From NCBI GenBank assembly GCA_012839765.1, contig DUMW01000046.1, positions 1 through 42,932 of the forward strand: 42,932 nt of DNA. Reading direction: 5' to 3'. Both the position numbers and the translations under genes were made by a program. The notes under the pieces were generated by a model. It did no database searches. It was not told the DNA's origin and worked only from the letters and a program-made list of their open reading frames with translations. The DNA is from Bacillota bacterium. GTDB taxonomy: Bacteria; Bacillota; Limnochordia; DUMW01. Position 1 is the stretch's first letter, and each line of letters opens with the position of its first letter. This document shows, piece by piece, positions 8,284-15,790 of this stretch.

Positions 8284-8312
8284 TTTATACCATAGCTTGC
8301 AGAGCTTGGGAA
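8284..8312 (-). promoter_or_regulatory. Promoter of the citrate synthase gene
   Basis: Read on the minus strand, TTCCCA (8312-8307) and TATAAA (8289-8284) are 17 bases apart, and the -10 is preceded by TGG (extended -10). It lies in the gap between the nitroreductase stop and the citrate synthase start, so the two genes need not be co-transcribed. Confidence 0.5.
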
Positions 8313-8324
8313 GGCTTTCCCTAA

Positions 8325-8903
8325 TCAATCCTCCACGAACTTGGCCAGGATAAGCTCCTCTAAAGGCCGTTTGGGCACGTGATGCACTTGGTTCTCATCC
8401 CGCCAGTACTTAATACTGTCGGTGGCGGTGGTGATGGTCACCTGCTCCACAGGTTTGCCCAGGGCCAACACCAGCAAGATCGCGTAGCGTTCCGGGATAT
8501 TTAGGATTGTCCTGAGGGACTCGCGTTTTACCGACCCGATTATACAGCCACCATAGCCCAACTCCACGGCCTGCAGGAGGATGGTCTGGGCCGCGATACC
8601 GTGATCACAACCGAAGTCTGTGGAGATCTCCTGATCCCCCAGGATGACGATATATGCTGCGGGGCGTTCGCCCTCTTCGGGCCCTGGCCAGTGGGTCAGA
8701 TACCCCGCCCAAGCCAGGGTGGAGAAAACCTGTCTGTTGAGCTCCCGTTGGTTGCAGCAGATATACTTCAGGGGTTGTTTGTTCGATGCGGAAGGGGATA
8801 GTCGCGCTGCTTCGATCATCTGTTCCAAGGCTTCTTTCGGTACACTGATGTTTTCATCGAACCGACGATAACTCCGATTACGGCGGACTAAATCAATGAA
8901 CAT
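8325..8903 (-). CDS. Nitroreductase-family flavoprotein
   Basis: This is an FMN-dependent oxidoreductase of the nitroreductase superfamily with unknown physiological substrate. The N-terminal pattern RRNRSYRRFDE and the FMN-contacting SPSASNKQPLKY motif mark the family. A central AAQTILLQAVELGYGGCIIGS helix and an LALGKPVEQ segment complete the fold. Its 192 residues suit the small single-domain forms that dimerise. ATG 8903 is preceded by AAGGGGTGAG. There is no added ferredoxin domain. It sits upstream of the citrate synthase gene on the same strand, but a separate promoter lies between them. Confidence 0.82.
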   Translation of the reverse strand: MFIDLVRRNRSYRRFDENISVPKEALEQMIEAARLSPSASNKQPLKYICCNQRELNRQVFSTLAWAGYLTHWPGPEEGERPAAYIVILGDQEISTDFGCDHGIAAQTILLQAVELGYGGCIIGSVKRESLRTILNIPERYAILLVLALGKPVEQVTITTATDSIKYWRDENQVHHVPKRPLEELILAKFVED

Positions 8904-9671
8904 GGAAACTCACCCCTTACCAGGTTTATGGTCAGTCTTAGGATAGCATACTTCCAAGGTCACTGCCAAGGATAGCCAGGTCTTTCCGCCTCCAGAGGAA
9001 TCCTCGTGGGTCTGCCAAGGGAAGGAGTACCATTTGTCTTTGACGAACCTAACTATTGCGAAACAATGGGACCTGCCCCGGGTTCAACAGACTGTTGCCC
9101 TTTGACAACCACATAGTAATTCCACAGTATTGGGTGGAGCTTCCCTGCAAATTGGGGTTTGCCACCGATGGTGGTTCCTAGGGAATAGACCCAGTGGCGC
9201 AAAGGCCTGCGATGGGGGTTTTGGCGAGTTCCTATCGTTGCCTGTGGGAACGTGTCCCTAGGATTCCTTTGTTCTGTGGGGTATGGAGACTGTCAGGGAA
9301 GTCGATGGCCTCCGCGGCGCTTTTTTGCAGTTTGTCATTGAATCCTAAGGTCTGGCAATATGTCACCGGCATCGGGATAAGGAATGGGTTGAGTTTTCCC
9401 CCGCCGGATCGAGCCCGCCAAAGTATAGGCCGATGGCGCCTTTTGGCTTTGTTTCCAAGTCCAGGATGAGTCTTTTGGATTCCTTGTTCCAAGGTTCTAG
9501 TTTGAGGTTCTTATTCTCTTTTTGGGCGCAATGCTCTTGTAAAAATCCGAAGGAAACCGGCGGGTTTACGAGAACAATAGAATGTTTCTGTGGAATTACT
9601 TCGTGGTTGTCGAAGGAGCGGACTTTGGTTCTGTGGCATGTCCACAACATATTTACAAGGAGGGTACGTTG
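8904..9671. other. Long non-coding gap
   Basis: About 770 bases separate the divergent nitroreductase and oxidoreductase genes. Open frames of 79-117 codons exist on both strands but none has a convincing start, composition or recognisable product. A TTGACA at 9102 lacks a good -10 partner. A short inverted repeat TGTGG/CCACA (9632-9646) lies upstream of the oxidoreductase gene and could be an operator. The stretch may be a decayed gene, but I cannot identify one. Confidence 0.4.
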
Positions 9672-10661
9672 ATGTCCAAGTACAGAGTTGGTGTTGTTGG
9701 TCTGGTGCACGGACATATCTGGGGACTACTTAAGGAATGGAATGCGGATCCCAGAGCGGAACTGGTAGCGGTGGCCGAGGCGGATCCGCAGCTGCTGCAG
9801 CAGGCTACTGCCTACGGACTCACAAAACACTATACTTCCTGGCAGGAAATGTTGGAAAAGGAAGAGTTGGATATCCTCCAGCTGGGCAATGAAAACAACG
9901 CGGCCACCGAGGTGGTGGAAGCCGCTGCCGCTCGGGGGATCCATTGCATCTTGGAAAAACCCATGGCGGCTACCTATGAGCAGGCCCAGCGAATGTATGA
10001 TGCTTGCAAGCAGGCTTCGGTGCAGCTGATGGTCAACTGGTGGACCAACTGGGTTCCCGCAATTCACCGGGCCATGGAAATGGCGAAGGCTCAAAAGATC
10101 GGACAGGTGGTGCAGATCTCCTTCCGCGTGGGTCATGCGGGGCCCAAGGAGATCGGTTGTTCTCCCGCCTTTTACAACTGGCTCTACGACCCGGAGAAAA
10201 ACGGTGCCGGTGCCTACATGGACTTTTGTGGTTATGGTGCCGCTATCTGCGCTTGGGTCTTGGGCGAAGCCCCGGAATGCCTGGCGGTGGCGGGTCGGTT
10301 GGCTAAAGATTACATTGAAACGGACGACAATGGTATCTTAATCCTAAAGTATCCCAAAGCCATCGGCCTTTGTGAAGGAACCTGGACCCAGATCGGTCCC
10401 GTGCCGAAGGAAAACCCCGTATTTTACGGTAGTGAGGGTACTTTGAAGGTGGTGGGGGATAAGATCCACTGGTACAAACCAGGGGCGAAGACACCGGAGA
10501 TTATTGATCCCGAACCCTTGCCTCCGGGCAGGGCCAAAGCGGTGGAGTATTTCCTCACCTGTCTTGACGAAGGAACACCGGTGGACGGGATGTGTAGTGC
10601 CGAGGTGGGGCTCATGTCCCAAGCTATGTTGCAGAAGGGTTTGGATTACTTAAGCAAATAA
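9672..10661 (+). CDS. Gfo/Idh/MocA-family oxidoreductase
   Basis: This NAD(P)-dependent sugar or inositol-type dehydrogenase has an unassigned substrate. The Rossmann motif GVVGLVHGHIWG opens the protein and the family LEKPMAATYEQA motif follows near residue 100. The C-terminal domain contains a GAGAYMDFCGYGA segment in the substrate-site region. The start is ATG 9672, seven bases after AAGGAGGG, giving 329 residues; the open frame runs 30 codons further upstream without a ribosome binding site. It is a single-gene unit closed by a UUCG-loop hairpin. Confidence 0.83.
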   Translation: MSKYRVGVVGLVHGHIWGLLKEWNADPRAELVAVAEADPQLLQQATAYGLTKHYTSWQEMLEKEELDILQLGNENNAATEVVEAAAARGIHCILEKPMAATYEQAQRMYDACKQASVQLMVNWWTNWVPAIHRAMEMAKAQKIGQVVQISFRVGHAGPKEIGCSPAFYNWLYDPEKNGAGAYMDFCGYGAAICAWVLGEAPECLAVAGRLAKDYIETDDNGILILKYPKAIGLCEGTWTQIGPVPKENPVFYGSEGTLKVVGDKIHWYKPGAKTPEIIDPEPLPPGRAKAVEYFLTCLDEGTPVDGMCSAEVGLMSQAMLQKGLDYLSK

Positions 10662-10664
10662 TCG

Positions 10665-10690
10665 GTAAGGGGACTTCGGTCCCCTTACTT
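10665..10690 (+). terminator. Terminator hairpin with TTCG loop
   Basis: A 10-bp perfect stem GTAAGGGGAC / GTCCCCTTAC with a very stable TTCG tetraloop begins four bases after the oxidoreductase stop codon. The following T-run is short. Confidence 0.75.
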
Positions 10691-10798
10691 GATGGTCTGT
10701 GTTGTACGATCCCGCCTTTTTTCCTTCAGCCAACCTGCTTTTTGTAAAGGGTCATTCGCTTTTTCCGGAACAGACCTATCGTGTAAGGGAAGACTCTA

Positions 10799-10846
10799 GT
10801 GTAGGTGTGGCTGAGCAAGACAGCGATTGAGCAGCTGTACCTACAC
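10799..10846 (+). repeat. Imperfect inverted repeat before the exporter operon
   Basis: GTGTAGGTGTGGCTG (10799-10813) and CAGCTGTACCTACAC (10832-10846) are inverted repeats with a three-base mismatch in the middle and an 18-base loop. They end 30 bases before the ABC ATPase start. They could be an operator or a leader hairpin; the regulator is unknown. Confidence 0.45.
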
Positions 10847-10876
10847 CCTTGCCTTCCTTGGGAGAGAGGGCGGTGG

Positions 10877-11578
10877 ATGAGGAGGCCAAAGAAAGTGGAA
10901 CGGGGAAGAATCAGGCTCGAAAAGGTCCGCAAGGACTTCACCATGGGCGATGAGACCATTACCATCCTGAAGGACGTGAATTGGGAAATCAGCAGTGGAG
11001 AGGTGGTTGCCATTGTTGGTCCTTCGGGCAGTGGAAAAAGTACACTTCTGGGCATCATGGCCGGTCTTGATCGACCCACCGGCGGAGAAGTCTGGCTGGG
11101 GGATATCAGGATTACGAAGCTTCCGGAGAAAAAACTGGCTACGATCCGGGGTCAGTTCCTCGGGGTTGTGTTTCAAAACTACAACCTGATCCCGCGTCTT
11201 AGCGCGTACGAGAATATTGAATTGGCCCTGATTTTGAACAACAAATTGAAGCACAGGGATCGCCGGGTGCGGGAGCTTCTGGAGGCGGTGGGCCTTGGGG
11301 CCCGCAAGGACCATCTGCCGGGACAGATGTCCGGAGGAGAACAGCAGCGGGTGGCCCTCGCTCGGGCCCTGGCCTGTGACCCGCCCATCATCTTGGCCGA
11401 CGAGCCCACGGGTAATCTTGATCGCAAGTCCAGCCAACAAGTTGCAGACCTGTTGTTTGACAGTTGCCGGGAGGCAGGACGTACTTTGGTGGTGGTCACC
11501 CATGATCTGAACCTAGCCGAACGGGCCGATTACATCCTGCGGATCGAAGATGGTGTCCTGGTTAAGGAGGTAGCTTAA
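10877..11578 (+). CDS. ABC transporter ATP-binding protein (LolD/MacB type)
   Basis: This ATPase belongs to a type VII (MacB/LolD-like) mechanotransmission or export ABC system. Walker A GPSGSGKST (residues 48-56), a QNYNLIPRL Q-loop region, signature MSGGEQQRVALARAL, Walker B ILADEPTGNLD and the switch histidine in VVTHDLNLAE are all present. The form from ATG 10877 has 233 residues, the usual size. An upstream in-frame GTG at 10805 lies inside the inverted repeat. The permease GTG follows directly after the stop, so the two form one complex. Substrate classes in this family include lipoproteins, antibiotics and peptides; nothing here decides between them. Confidence 0.88.
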   Translation: MRRPKKVERGRIRLEKVRKDFTMGDETITILKDVNWEISSGEVVAIVGPSGSGKSTLLGIMAGLDRPTGGEVWLGDIRITKLPEKKLATIRGQFLGVVFQNYNLIPRLSAYENIELALILNNKLKHRDRRVRELLEAVGLGARKDHLPGQMSGGEQQRVALARALACDPPIILADEPTGNLDRKSSQQVADLLFDSCREAGRTLVVVTHDLNLAERADYILRIEDGVLVKEVA

Positions 11579-14065
11579 GTGACGCTGATCCTCTACGCCT
11601 TGCGGAAATTTCCCAAGGAGTTTTTCTACCAGAAGCAAAGAGCCCTGGTGGTGATCCTTTGTGTGGCCGTTGGAGTCTCCTCGGTGGCTGCGGTGCAGAT
11701 CTTTGGCCGTTCGATTATTGAGTACTATCGGAGCAATGGGCAGATGATCACCGGAGGCGATCTGGTGGTTACCACCCGCCGGTTGTCTACCGAACAGCTG
11801 CAACAGCTGGCCGGAGCGGAAGGCCTTACGTACACCATCGTCACCACAGACAACCAGGTGGCCTTTCATCCGGAGAAACGGAAGACCATGCTGGTGGAGA
11901 TCCAAGGGGTAGACCCGGAAGTCTATCCCCTGTATGGTGAGCTGGTCCTACAATACCACTCCGGTTTGGCGGCGGCCCTTAGAGACGGTAAAGCGGTGAT
12001 CTGCCAGGCCACCCAAGCTGCGTTGAATGCGGACGTCGGGGATCAGATCTGGTTGGGCCAGAGGGTTTATACCGTTGGTGATATCCTCTTGGAACAGCCC
12101 AATCCGCAGGGCGCGGGGCTGTTCGGTACAGTCTTGGTGCCCCTAGAAAGGGAGACCCTTGTGGATCAGGAGCAGCCCATGCGCCTGTTATTCAAACTGG
12201 AATCGGACGCCGATCTGGAGGCGGTGGCCAATTGGCTAAGAGAGGTGTTTCCCTATAGTAGGGTGCAGACCTATCTAGACTATTTTGCACGCTTTGAGGA
12301 GGCGGCCACTCGGGTCAACAGCTTTGTTCTGGTCGTCGCTATGATTTCCCTCCTGCTTGGGGGATTGGGTGTCGCCAGTGCTGCCCAGGTTATGATGCGC
12401 CAACGGCTGCCAGAGTTGGCGATTATGAAGTCCGTGGGGGGGAGGACCGGCCAGGTGATCGCCTACTTTCTCACCCAGGTTCTGCTTTTGGGCTTGATTG
12501 GTACAGGGCTTGGCCTTTTCCTCGGTGCCATCGTGGTACAATTGCTGCCTGATCTTTTGGGGGTGCTGCCCATCCGGCCGGAATTCTCTGTAACCTTGCC
12601 GGTGGTATTCGTGTCCGCCCTCTTGGGTTTGTCGGTTACTTTGGTTTTCTCCCTATTGCCGGTGGTACGGGGAGCCTATGCCCGTCCTTTGCCCATTTTG
12701 AAGGGTGAGGAACAGCTTTCCGATGGGAAGAGGAGTCGCTGGCAACAAGGAGGCACAGTACTACTATTGGCCTTCTTCTTTGGTTTGGTGGTCTCCTATT
12801 TGGTTTCCTCGCTGCGCCTGGGCCTGGGGTTTGTCTTTGCGATGTTGATCCTGACGGGGATCCTGTGGCTGATGATTCGCGGGCTCATTAGGCTTGTGGC
12901 TTCCCTGCCCATCTTTTGGGGACGCAGTGGGCTGCTGGTGAAAAGCAGCTTGCAAAGCCAGGGAGGCCGTTTGGTGGCTTCCATTTGTGTGCTTACCATC
13001 GGATTGGGTGCCGTTTCCGTTGTGTTGTTCCTCCAGCAGAATGTCATTGGTCTTTTGGAGGAGACCCTCCAGGATGCCAGAGCGTACAATATTGTCATCG
13101 CGGGGGTCCCCGGGGAAGATACCGATAGCCTTGTGGAATTCCTCCAGGAACACCCCGGGGTGGAGCAGTATGTGGAGATCGCCTCCGTACGGGCGCGGGC
13201 CCGGGTAAGCAAGGAAGCTGCGACAGGGGTGGAGCCAGTACAATCGTCATTCATCCTGAGTCTTCTGGGGGTAGATCCAGCGGATTCCTATTTTTCCCGC
13301 CACATTGTGGCCGGAAGGGATTTGGGAGAAGACGCCGTGGAGGAGGTTGTGCTAAGGCTGGAAATCGCCCAAAGATACGGCATTGAACTAGGGGATGAAT
13401 TGCTCCTGGAACTAGGTACCACCACGGTGCGGTGTGTGGTGGTGGGTGTGGAAGAGTCTGCAGAGGGTGTGGGAATCGGTGTGAGCTTCGGACAGGGGGC
13501 TTATGTAAATAAGGCGTTGATTGGGCAGACCGATGCGGAGGTGGAAAGCCTATTCATGGCCCGTAGCCCCGACGGGGCGGCGGAAGTGGTCAATGACCTC
13601 CGGTTTGCCTTTCCCAAGATAGCCCTGATCCTTGATGTGGGGCAGTTATTGGATATCTTCTACCGGATCTTCAGTGCCGTTACCACTTTTGTTCAGTTTC
13701 TGGGACTGTTTAGTATCGTAACGGGGTTTGTGATCCTGGCTGGTTCGATACTGTTGTATAAGATGGAAAGACGAAGGGAGATCGCGGTGATCCGTTGTCT
13801 CGGTGGCGACACCCGCACGCTTCTGTTCCAGTATTTGGCCGAAAGCGGACTGACGGGTCTACTGGCAGCCCTACTTGGTATCGGTACCGCCCACTTGGTG
13901 ACTTGGGTGCTGACGACAAAGTTGCTTTCGGGGTACTACCGATTTGATGGGTTGTTCTCCTTTGGGGTCGGGGGCGGCGTGATCGTGCTTGCTGCGGCCA
14001 TCGGCTTCTTGTCCATTGTGGATGTGCTGCGGGAAAAACCTTTAACAGTCCTGAGGAACGAATAG
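11579..14065 (+). CDS. FtsX/MacB-family ABC permease
   Basis: This 828-residue protein has two tandem FtsX-type units, like fused LolC/E permeases. A first membrane segment lies near residues 20-40, followed by a large extracytoplasmic domain, then a three-helix FtsX block around residues 240-375. Further membrane segments at about 395-490 lead to a second extracytoplasmic domain and a final FtsX block from about 695 to the end, finishing with REKPLTVLRNE, typical of the family. GTG 11579 immediately follows the ATPase stop. The doubled single-chain architecture means it may work without a second permease gene. It probably exports or extracts a lipid or peptide-like substrate. Confidence 0.83.
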   Translation: MTLILYALRKFPKEFFYQKQRALVVILCVAVGVSSVAAVQIFGRSIIEYYRSNGQMITGGDLVVTTRRLSTEQLQQLAGAEGLTYTIVTTDNQVAFHPEKRKTMLVEIQGVDPEVYPLYGELVLQYHSGLAAALRDGKAVICQATQAALNADVGDQIWLGQRVYTVGDILLEQPNPQGAGLFGTVLVPLERETLVDQEQPMRLLFKLESDADLEAVANWLREVFPYSRVQTYLDYFARFEEAATRVNSFVLVVAMISLLLGGLGVASAAQVMMRQRLPELAIMKSVGGRTGQVIAYFLTQVLLLGLIGTGLGLFLGAIVVQLLPDLLGVLPIRPEFSVTLPVVFVSALLGLSVTLVFSLLPVVRGAYARPLPILKGEEQLSDGKRSRWQQGGTVLLLAFFFGLVVSYLVSSLRLGLGFVFAMLILTGILWLMIRGLIRLVASLPIFWGRSGLLVKSSLQSQGGRLVASICVLTIGLGAVSVVLFLQQNVIGLLEETLQDARAYNIVIAGVPGEDTDSLVEFLQEHPGVEQYVEIASVRARARVSKEAATGVEPVQSSFILSLLGVDPADSYFSRHIVAGRDLGEDAVEEVVLRLEIAQRYGIELGDELLLELGTTTVRCVVVGVEESAEGVGIGVSFGQGAYVNKALIGQTDAEVESLFMARSPDGAAEVVNDLRFAFPKIALILDVGQLLDIFYRIFSAVTTFVQFLGLFSIVTGFVILAGSILLYKMERRREIAVIRCLGGDTRTLLFQYLAESGLTGLLAALLGIGTAHLVTWVLTTKLLSGYYRFDGLFSFGVGGGVIVLAAAIGFLSIVDVLREKPLTVLRNE

Positions 14066-14072
14066 CAGAAGA

Positions 14073-14106
14073 ACACCCCAGGACAGGATCTTCTGTCCTG
14101 GGGTGT
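14073..14106. terminator. Bidirectional hairpin between convergent genes
   Basis: A perfect 14-bp stem ACACCCCAGGACAG / CTGTCCTGGGGTGT with loop GATCTT separates the exporter permease and the convergent SGNH hydrolase. There is no strong T-run, but stem stability is high. Confidence 0.75.
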
Positions 14107-14114
14107 GGTCGCGA

Positions 14115-15125
14115 TTACAAAAGAGGTTTCAGGACTGGTTCTAAGGCCGCGGCCATGCGCATAAAACCTAGGTCCGTGGGATGGGAACTGTCCACGGTGC
14201 CTTCCCCGTCGGTGCCGAAGAGTTCCTCCCCGGGGACATAGTACAGGTCCTGCATCCCTGCTTGTTGGAGTTGTTCGAAGGCGGCCCTAAGGGCTGCCCG
14301 CCGTCCTTGGTGAGCCCGTTGTACGTCGGGACGGAAGTAGCTATTGGCGAGACTCCGGTCTTCCACCAATACGATGGGTGTGGTGGGACGGGCCGCCCGC
14401 AGGGTCTGTACCAAAGGGACTGTCCGTTCCCGGACCAGCTGTTCACTCATGTTCGGAAGACAATCAATGACGTAGACCCGCGGATCCAGCTCCGCAAGGA
14501 GTGCAGCTACTTCTGGTTCCATGATGCCGTTACCCGAGAACCCCAGGTTGATTACCGGTACGTCCAGACGGCGGCCCAGAATTCCCACATGATGCATGCC
14601 GGGCCGGGAGGCGGAGGCCCCGTGGGTGATAGAGGTTCCATAAAAGACAATGGGTTTGTCCTCCCGAGGGGCTAAAGGCGTGAAGCTAGCCTCTTCGTTC
14701 ACCCCGATCTCCACCCGGTGTACGCCGTTGTACAGGGGGAGGTAGAGCATGAACTCTCGGGACACCGGTTCCAGGCCTTGGATGATGACCGCTTCTGCAT
14801 TTTGGCCCGTGGGAATTCCCACACCTACCCAACGCCACTTACCCTCGTGATCCCGCGCGTACAGATCGACGCCACTGACTCCGGTACTTGGCATGTGGGC
14901 TAAGGCCAAATTAGCGGATGTTAACCCCCAGCGGACCCGGACGGTGGTGGCATCGGTGCGAAACCGGACCACCATCCCTGCTGAATGGCGACTGAGTTCC
15001 CATACGGGTTGCCGGACCACTCCCTCGGCCTTGGCGGGCAACCGGTCATAATAGGCCTTGGTATCTTGCCAGCCCTTGCCTTCCACGCCCCAACTTTCCA
15101 CATCGAACCATCGTATTTCACTCAT
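14115..15125 (-). CDS. SGNH/GDSL-family hydrolase with GxDLY N-terminal domain
   Basis: This is a probable esterase of the Lipase_GDSL_3 type, likely removing acyl groups from carbohydrates. Residues 1-150 form a beta-rich N-terminal domain with the SGVDLYARD motif that names the GxDLY family. The catalytic domain follows: nucleophile Ser165 in YGTSITHG (GTS rather than GDS is usual for this subfamily), the block II glycine in GFSGNG (195-200), Asn225 in block III, and the Asp/His pair in DSSHPTDLG near the C-terminus. No signal peptide is seen, so it probably acts inside the cell on imported, acylated oligosaccharides. It is 336 residues and appears monocistronic. Confidence 0.8.
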   Translation of the reverse strand: MSEIRWFDVESWGVEGKGWQDTKAYYDRLPAKAEGVVRQPVWELSRHSAGMVVRFRTDATTVRVRWGLTSANLALAHMPSTGVSGVDLYARDHEGKWRWVGVGIPTGQNAEAVIIQGLEPVSREFMLYLPLYNGVHRVEIGVNEEASFTPLAPREDKPIVFYGTSITHGASASRPGMHHVGILGRRLDVPVINLGFSGNGIMEPEVAALLAELDPRVYVIDCLPNMSEQLVRERTVPLVQTLRAARPTTPIVLVEDRSLANSYFRPDVQRAHQGRRAALRAAFEQLQQAGMQDLYYVPGEELFGTDGEGTVDSSHPTDLGFMRMAAALEPVLKPLL

Positions 15126-15172
15126 AGTGTTCCTGCCTCACTTCTTTTCTTATTGGTAACCCTTGGGTGATG

Positions 15173-15190
15173 TGTATCTATTTAGATACA
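15173..15190. promoter_or_regulatory. Palindrome upstream of the SGNH hydrolase gene
   Basis: TGTATCTA-TT-TAGATACA is an 18-base inverted repeat with perfect 8-bp arms, 48 bases upstream of the hydrolase start. It looks like a dimeric repressor site. No cognate regulator is encoded next to it. Confidence 0.5.
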
Positions 15191-15339
15191 AGAATGAAGA
15201 TCCCTGCGTCCTAGGTGATTCGTTTTGTATTATCTATCTGTATCGAAGTCTAGGTTTATCCTTTGCTGACGGGGGCTTTGCCGAGAAGATGGGGAAGAGC
15301 ATAGGGATTGTTTAACGGATAAATCGAATATTGTACATA

Positions 15340-15393
15340 AAAGCTCTGTCCTTTCACGATAAATTGACAGGACAAGCTTTATTTACATACAAT
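15340..15393 (+). promoter_or_regulatory. Promoter overlapped by an inverted repeat
   Basis: TTGACA (15364-15369) and TACAAT (15388-15393) are spaced by 18 bases. An inverted repeat, AAAGCT-c-TGTCCT (15340-15352) and AGGACA-AGCTTT (15369-15380), straddles the -35 and fills the spacer. This arrangement suggests a repressor that blocks RNA polymerase. The promoter drives the zinc-ribbon and GlpX-like genes. Confidence 0.65.
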
Positions 15394-15402
15394 GAATCTG
15401 TG

Positions 15403-15477
15403 AGTCCTCGCTCGGTCCCTCCGGCACTTTTCGAGAGTGCTTTGACGGCACGCAACCTCGGTTAGCGTGGGCGGACT
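15403..15477 (+). ncRNA. Candidate structured leader RNA
   Basis: The transcript from the upstream promoter should begin near 15400. AGTCC (15403-15407) can pair with GGACT (15473-15477), enclosing two local hairpins: GCACT/AGTGC (15424-15440) and CACGC/GCGTG (15449-15469). This is a three-way-junction-like shape. It ends about 30 bases before the start codon. I recognise no known riboswitch core in it. The pairings are short and need covariation support. Confidence 0.4.
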
Positions 15478-15508
15478 TCACCAGTACATATTATTTTGGA
15501 GGGATAGT

Positions 15509-15766
15509 ATGCCTGCTTCTCCGAGGGAACACTCTACGGTCAATCTGGGTCTGAAGAAGGTCATTCAGGAGCGTCCTTGTATGGTCTGCGGCCATATTTA
15601 TTCCAACAGTACTCTTAATCTAGTTAGTGATGGTCGGGACACCGTTGCTGTTTGCGAGCATTGTTCCGACCGATTTGGACTTTATCGCTGTCCCGTTTGT
15701 CAACGCTTGGTAGTGCATTTGTACGAAGGATTGAATGGACTTGCCTGCTGTTTGATGTGCCTGTAG
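15509..15766 (+). CDS. Small zinc-ribbon protein, unknown function
   Basis: This 85-residue protein has four CxxC-type knuckles: CMVC near residue 24, CEHC near 50, CPVC near 59 and a CCLMC motif at the very C-terminus. Such an arrangement should bind two zinc ions as zinc ribbons. I do not recognise a named family. The start is ATG 15509 after GGAGGG; a longer frame exists but has no ribosome binding site. It ends 24 bases before the GlpX-like gene and shares its promoter and leader, so the two products probably act together, for example as a regulatory or scaffold complex (inference). No catalytic signature is visible. Confidence 0.7.
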   Translation: MPASPREHSTVNLGLKKVIQERPCMVCGHIYSNSTLNLVSDGRDTVAVCEHCSDRFGLYRCPVCQRLVVHLYEGLNGLACCLMCL

Positions 15767-15790
15767 CGTTCATGGGGAAAGGGGTTCGGC

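Noticed and set aside
9363-9716. 117-codon minus-strand frame in the long gap
   Set aside because: It has no start signal, unusual composition, runs into the oxidoreductase gene, and no recognisable motif.
14115-15125. GTS instead of GDS at the SGNH nucleophile as an active-site anomaly
   Set aside because: This replacement is normal in the GxDLY/Lipase_GDSL_3 subgroup; the serine itself and the Asp/His pair are present.
15403-15477. Leader as a known riboswitch (FMN, TPP, cobalamin, ZTP, fluoride or THF)
   Set aside because: None of the conserved cores I could recall is present; it is reported only as a candidate structured RNA.
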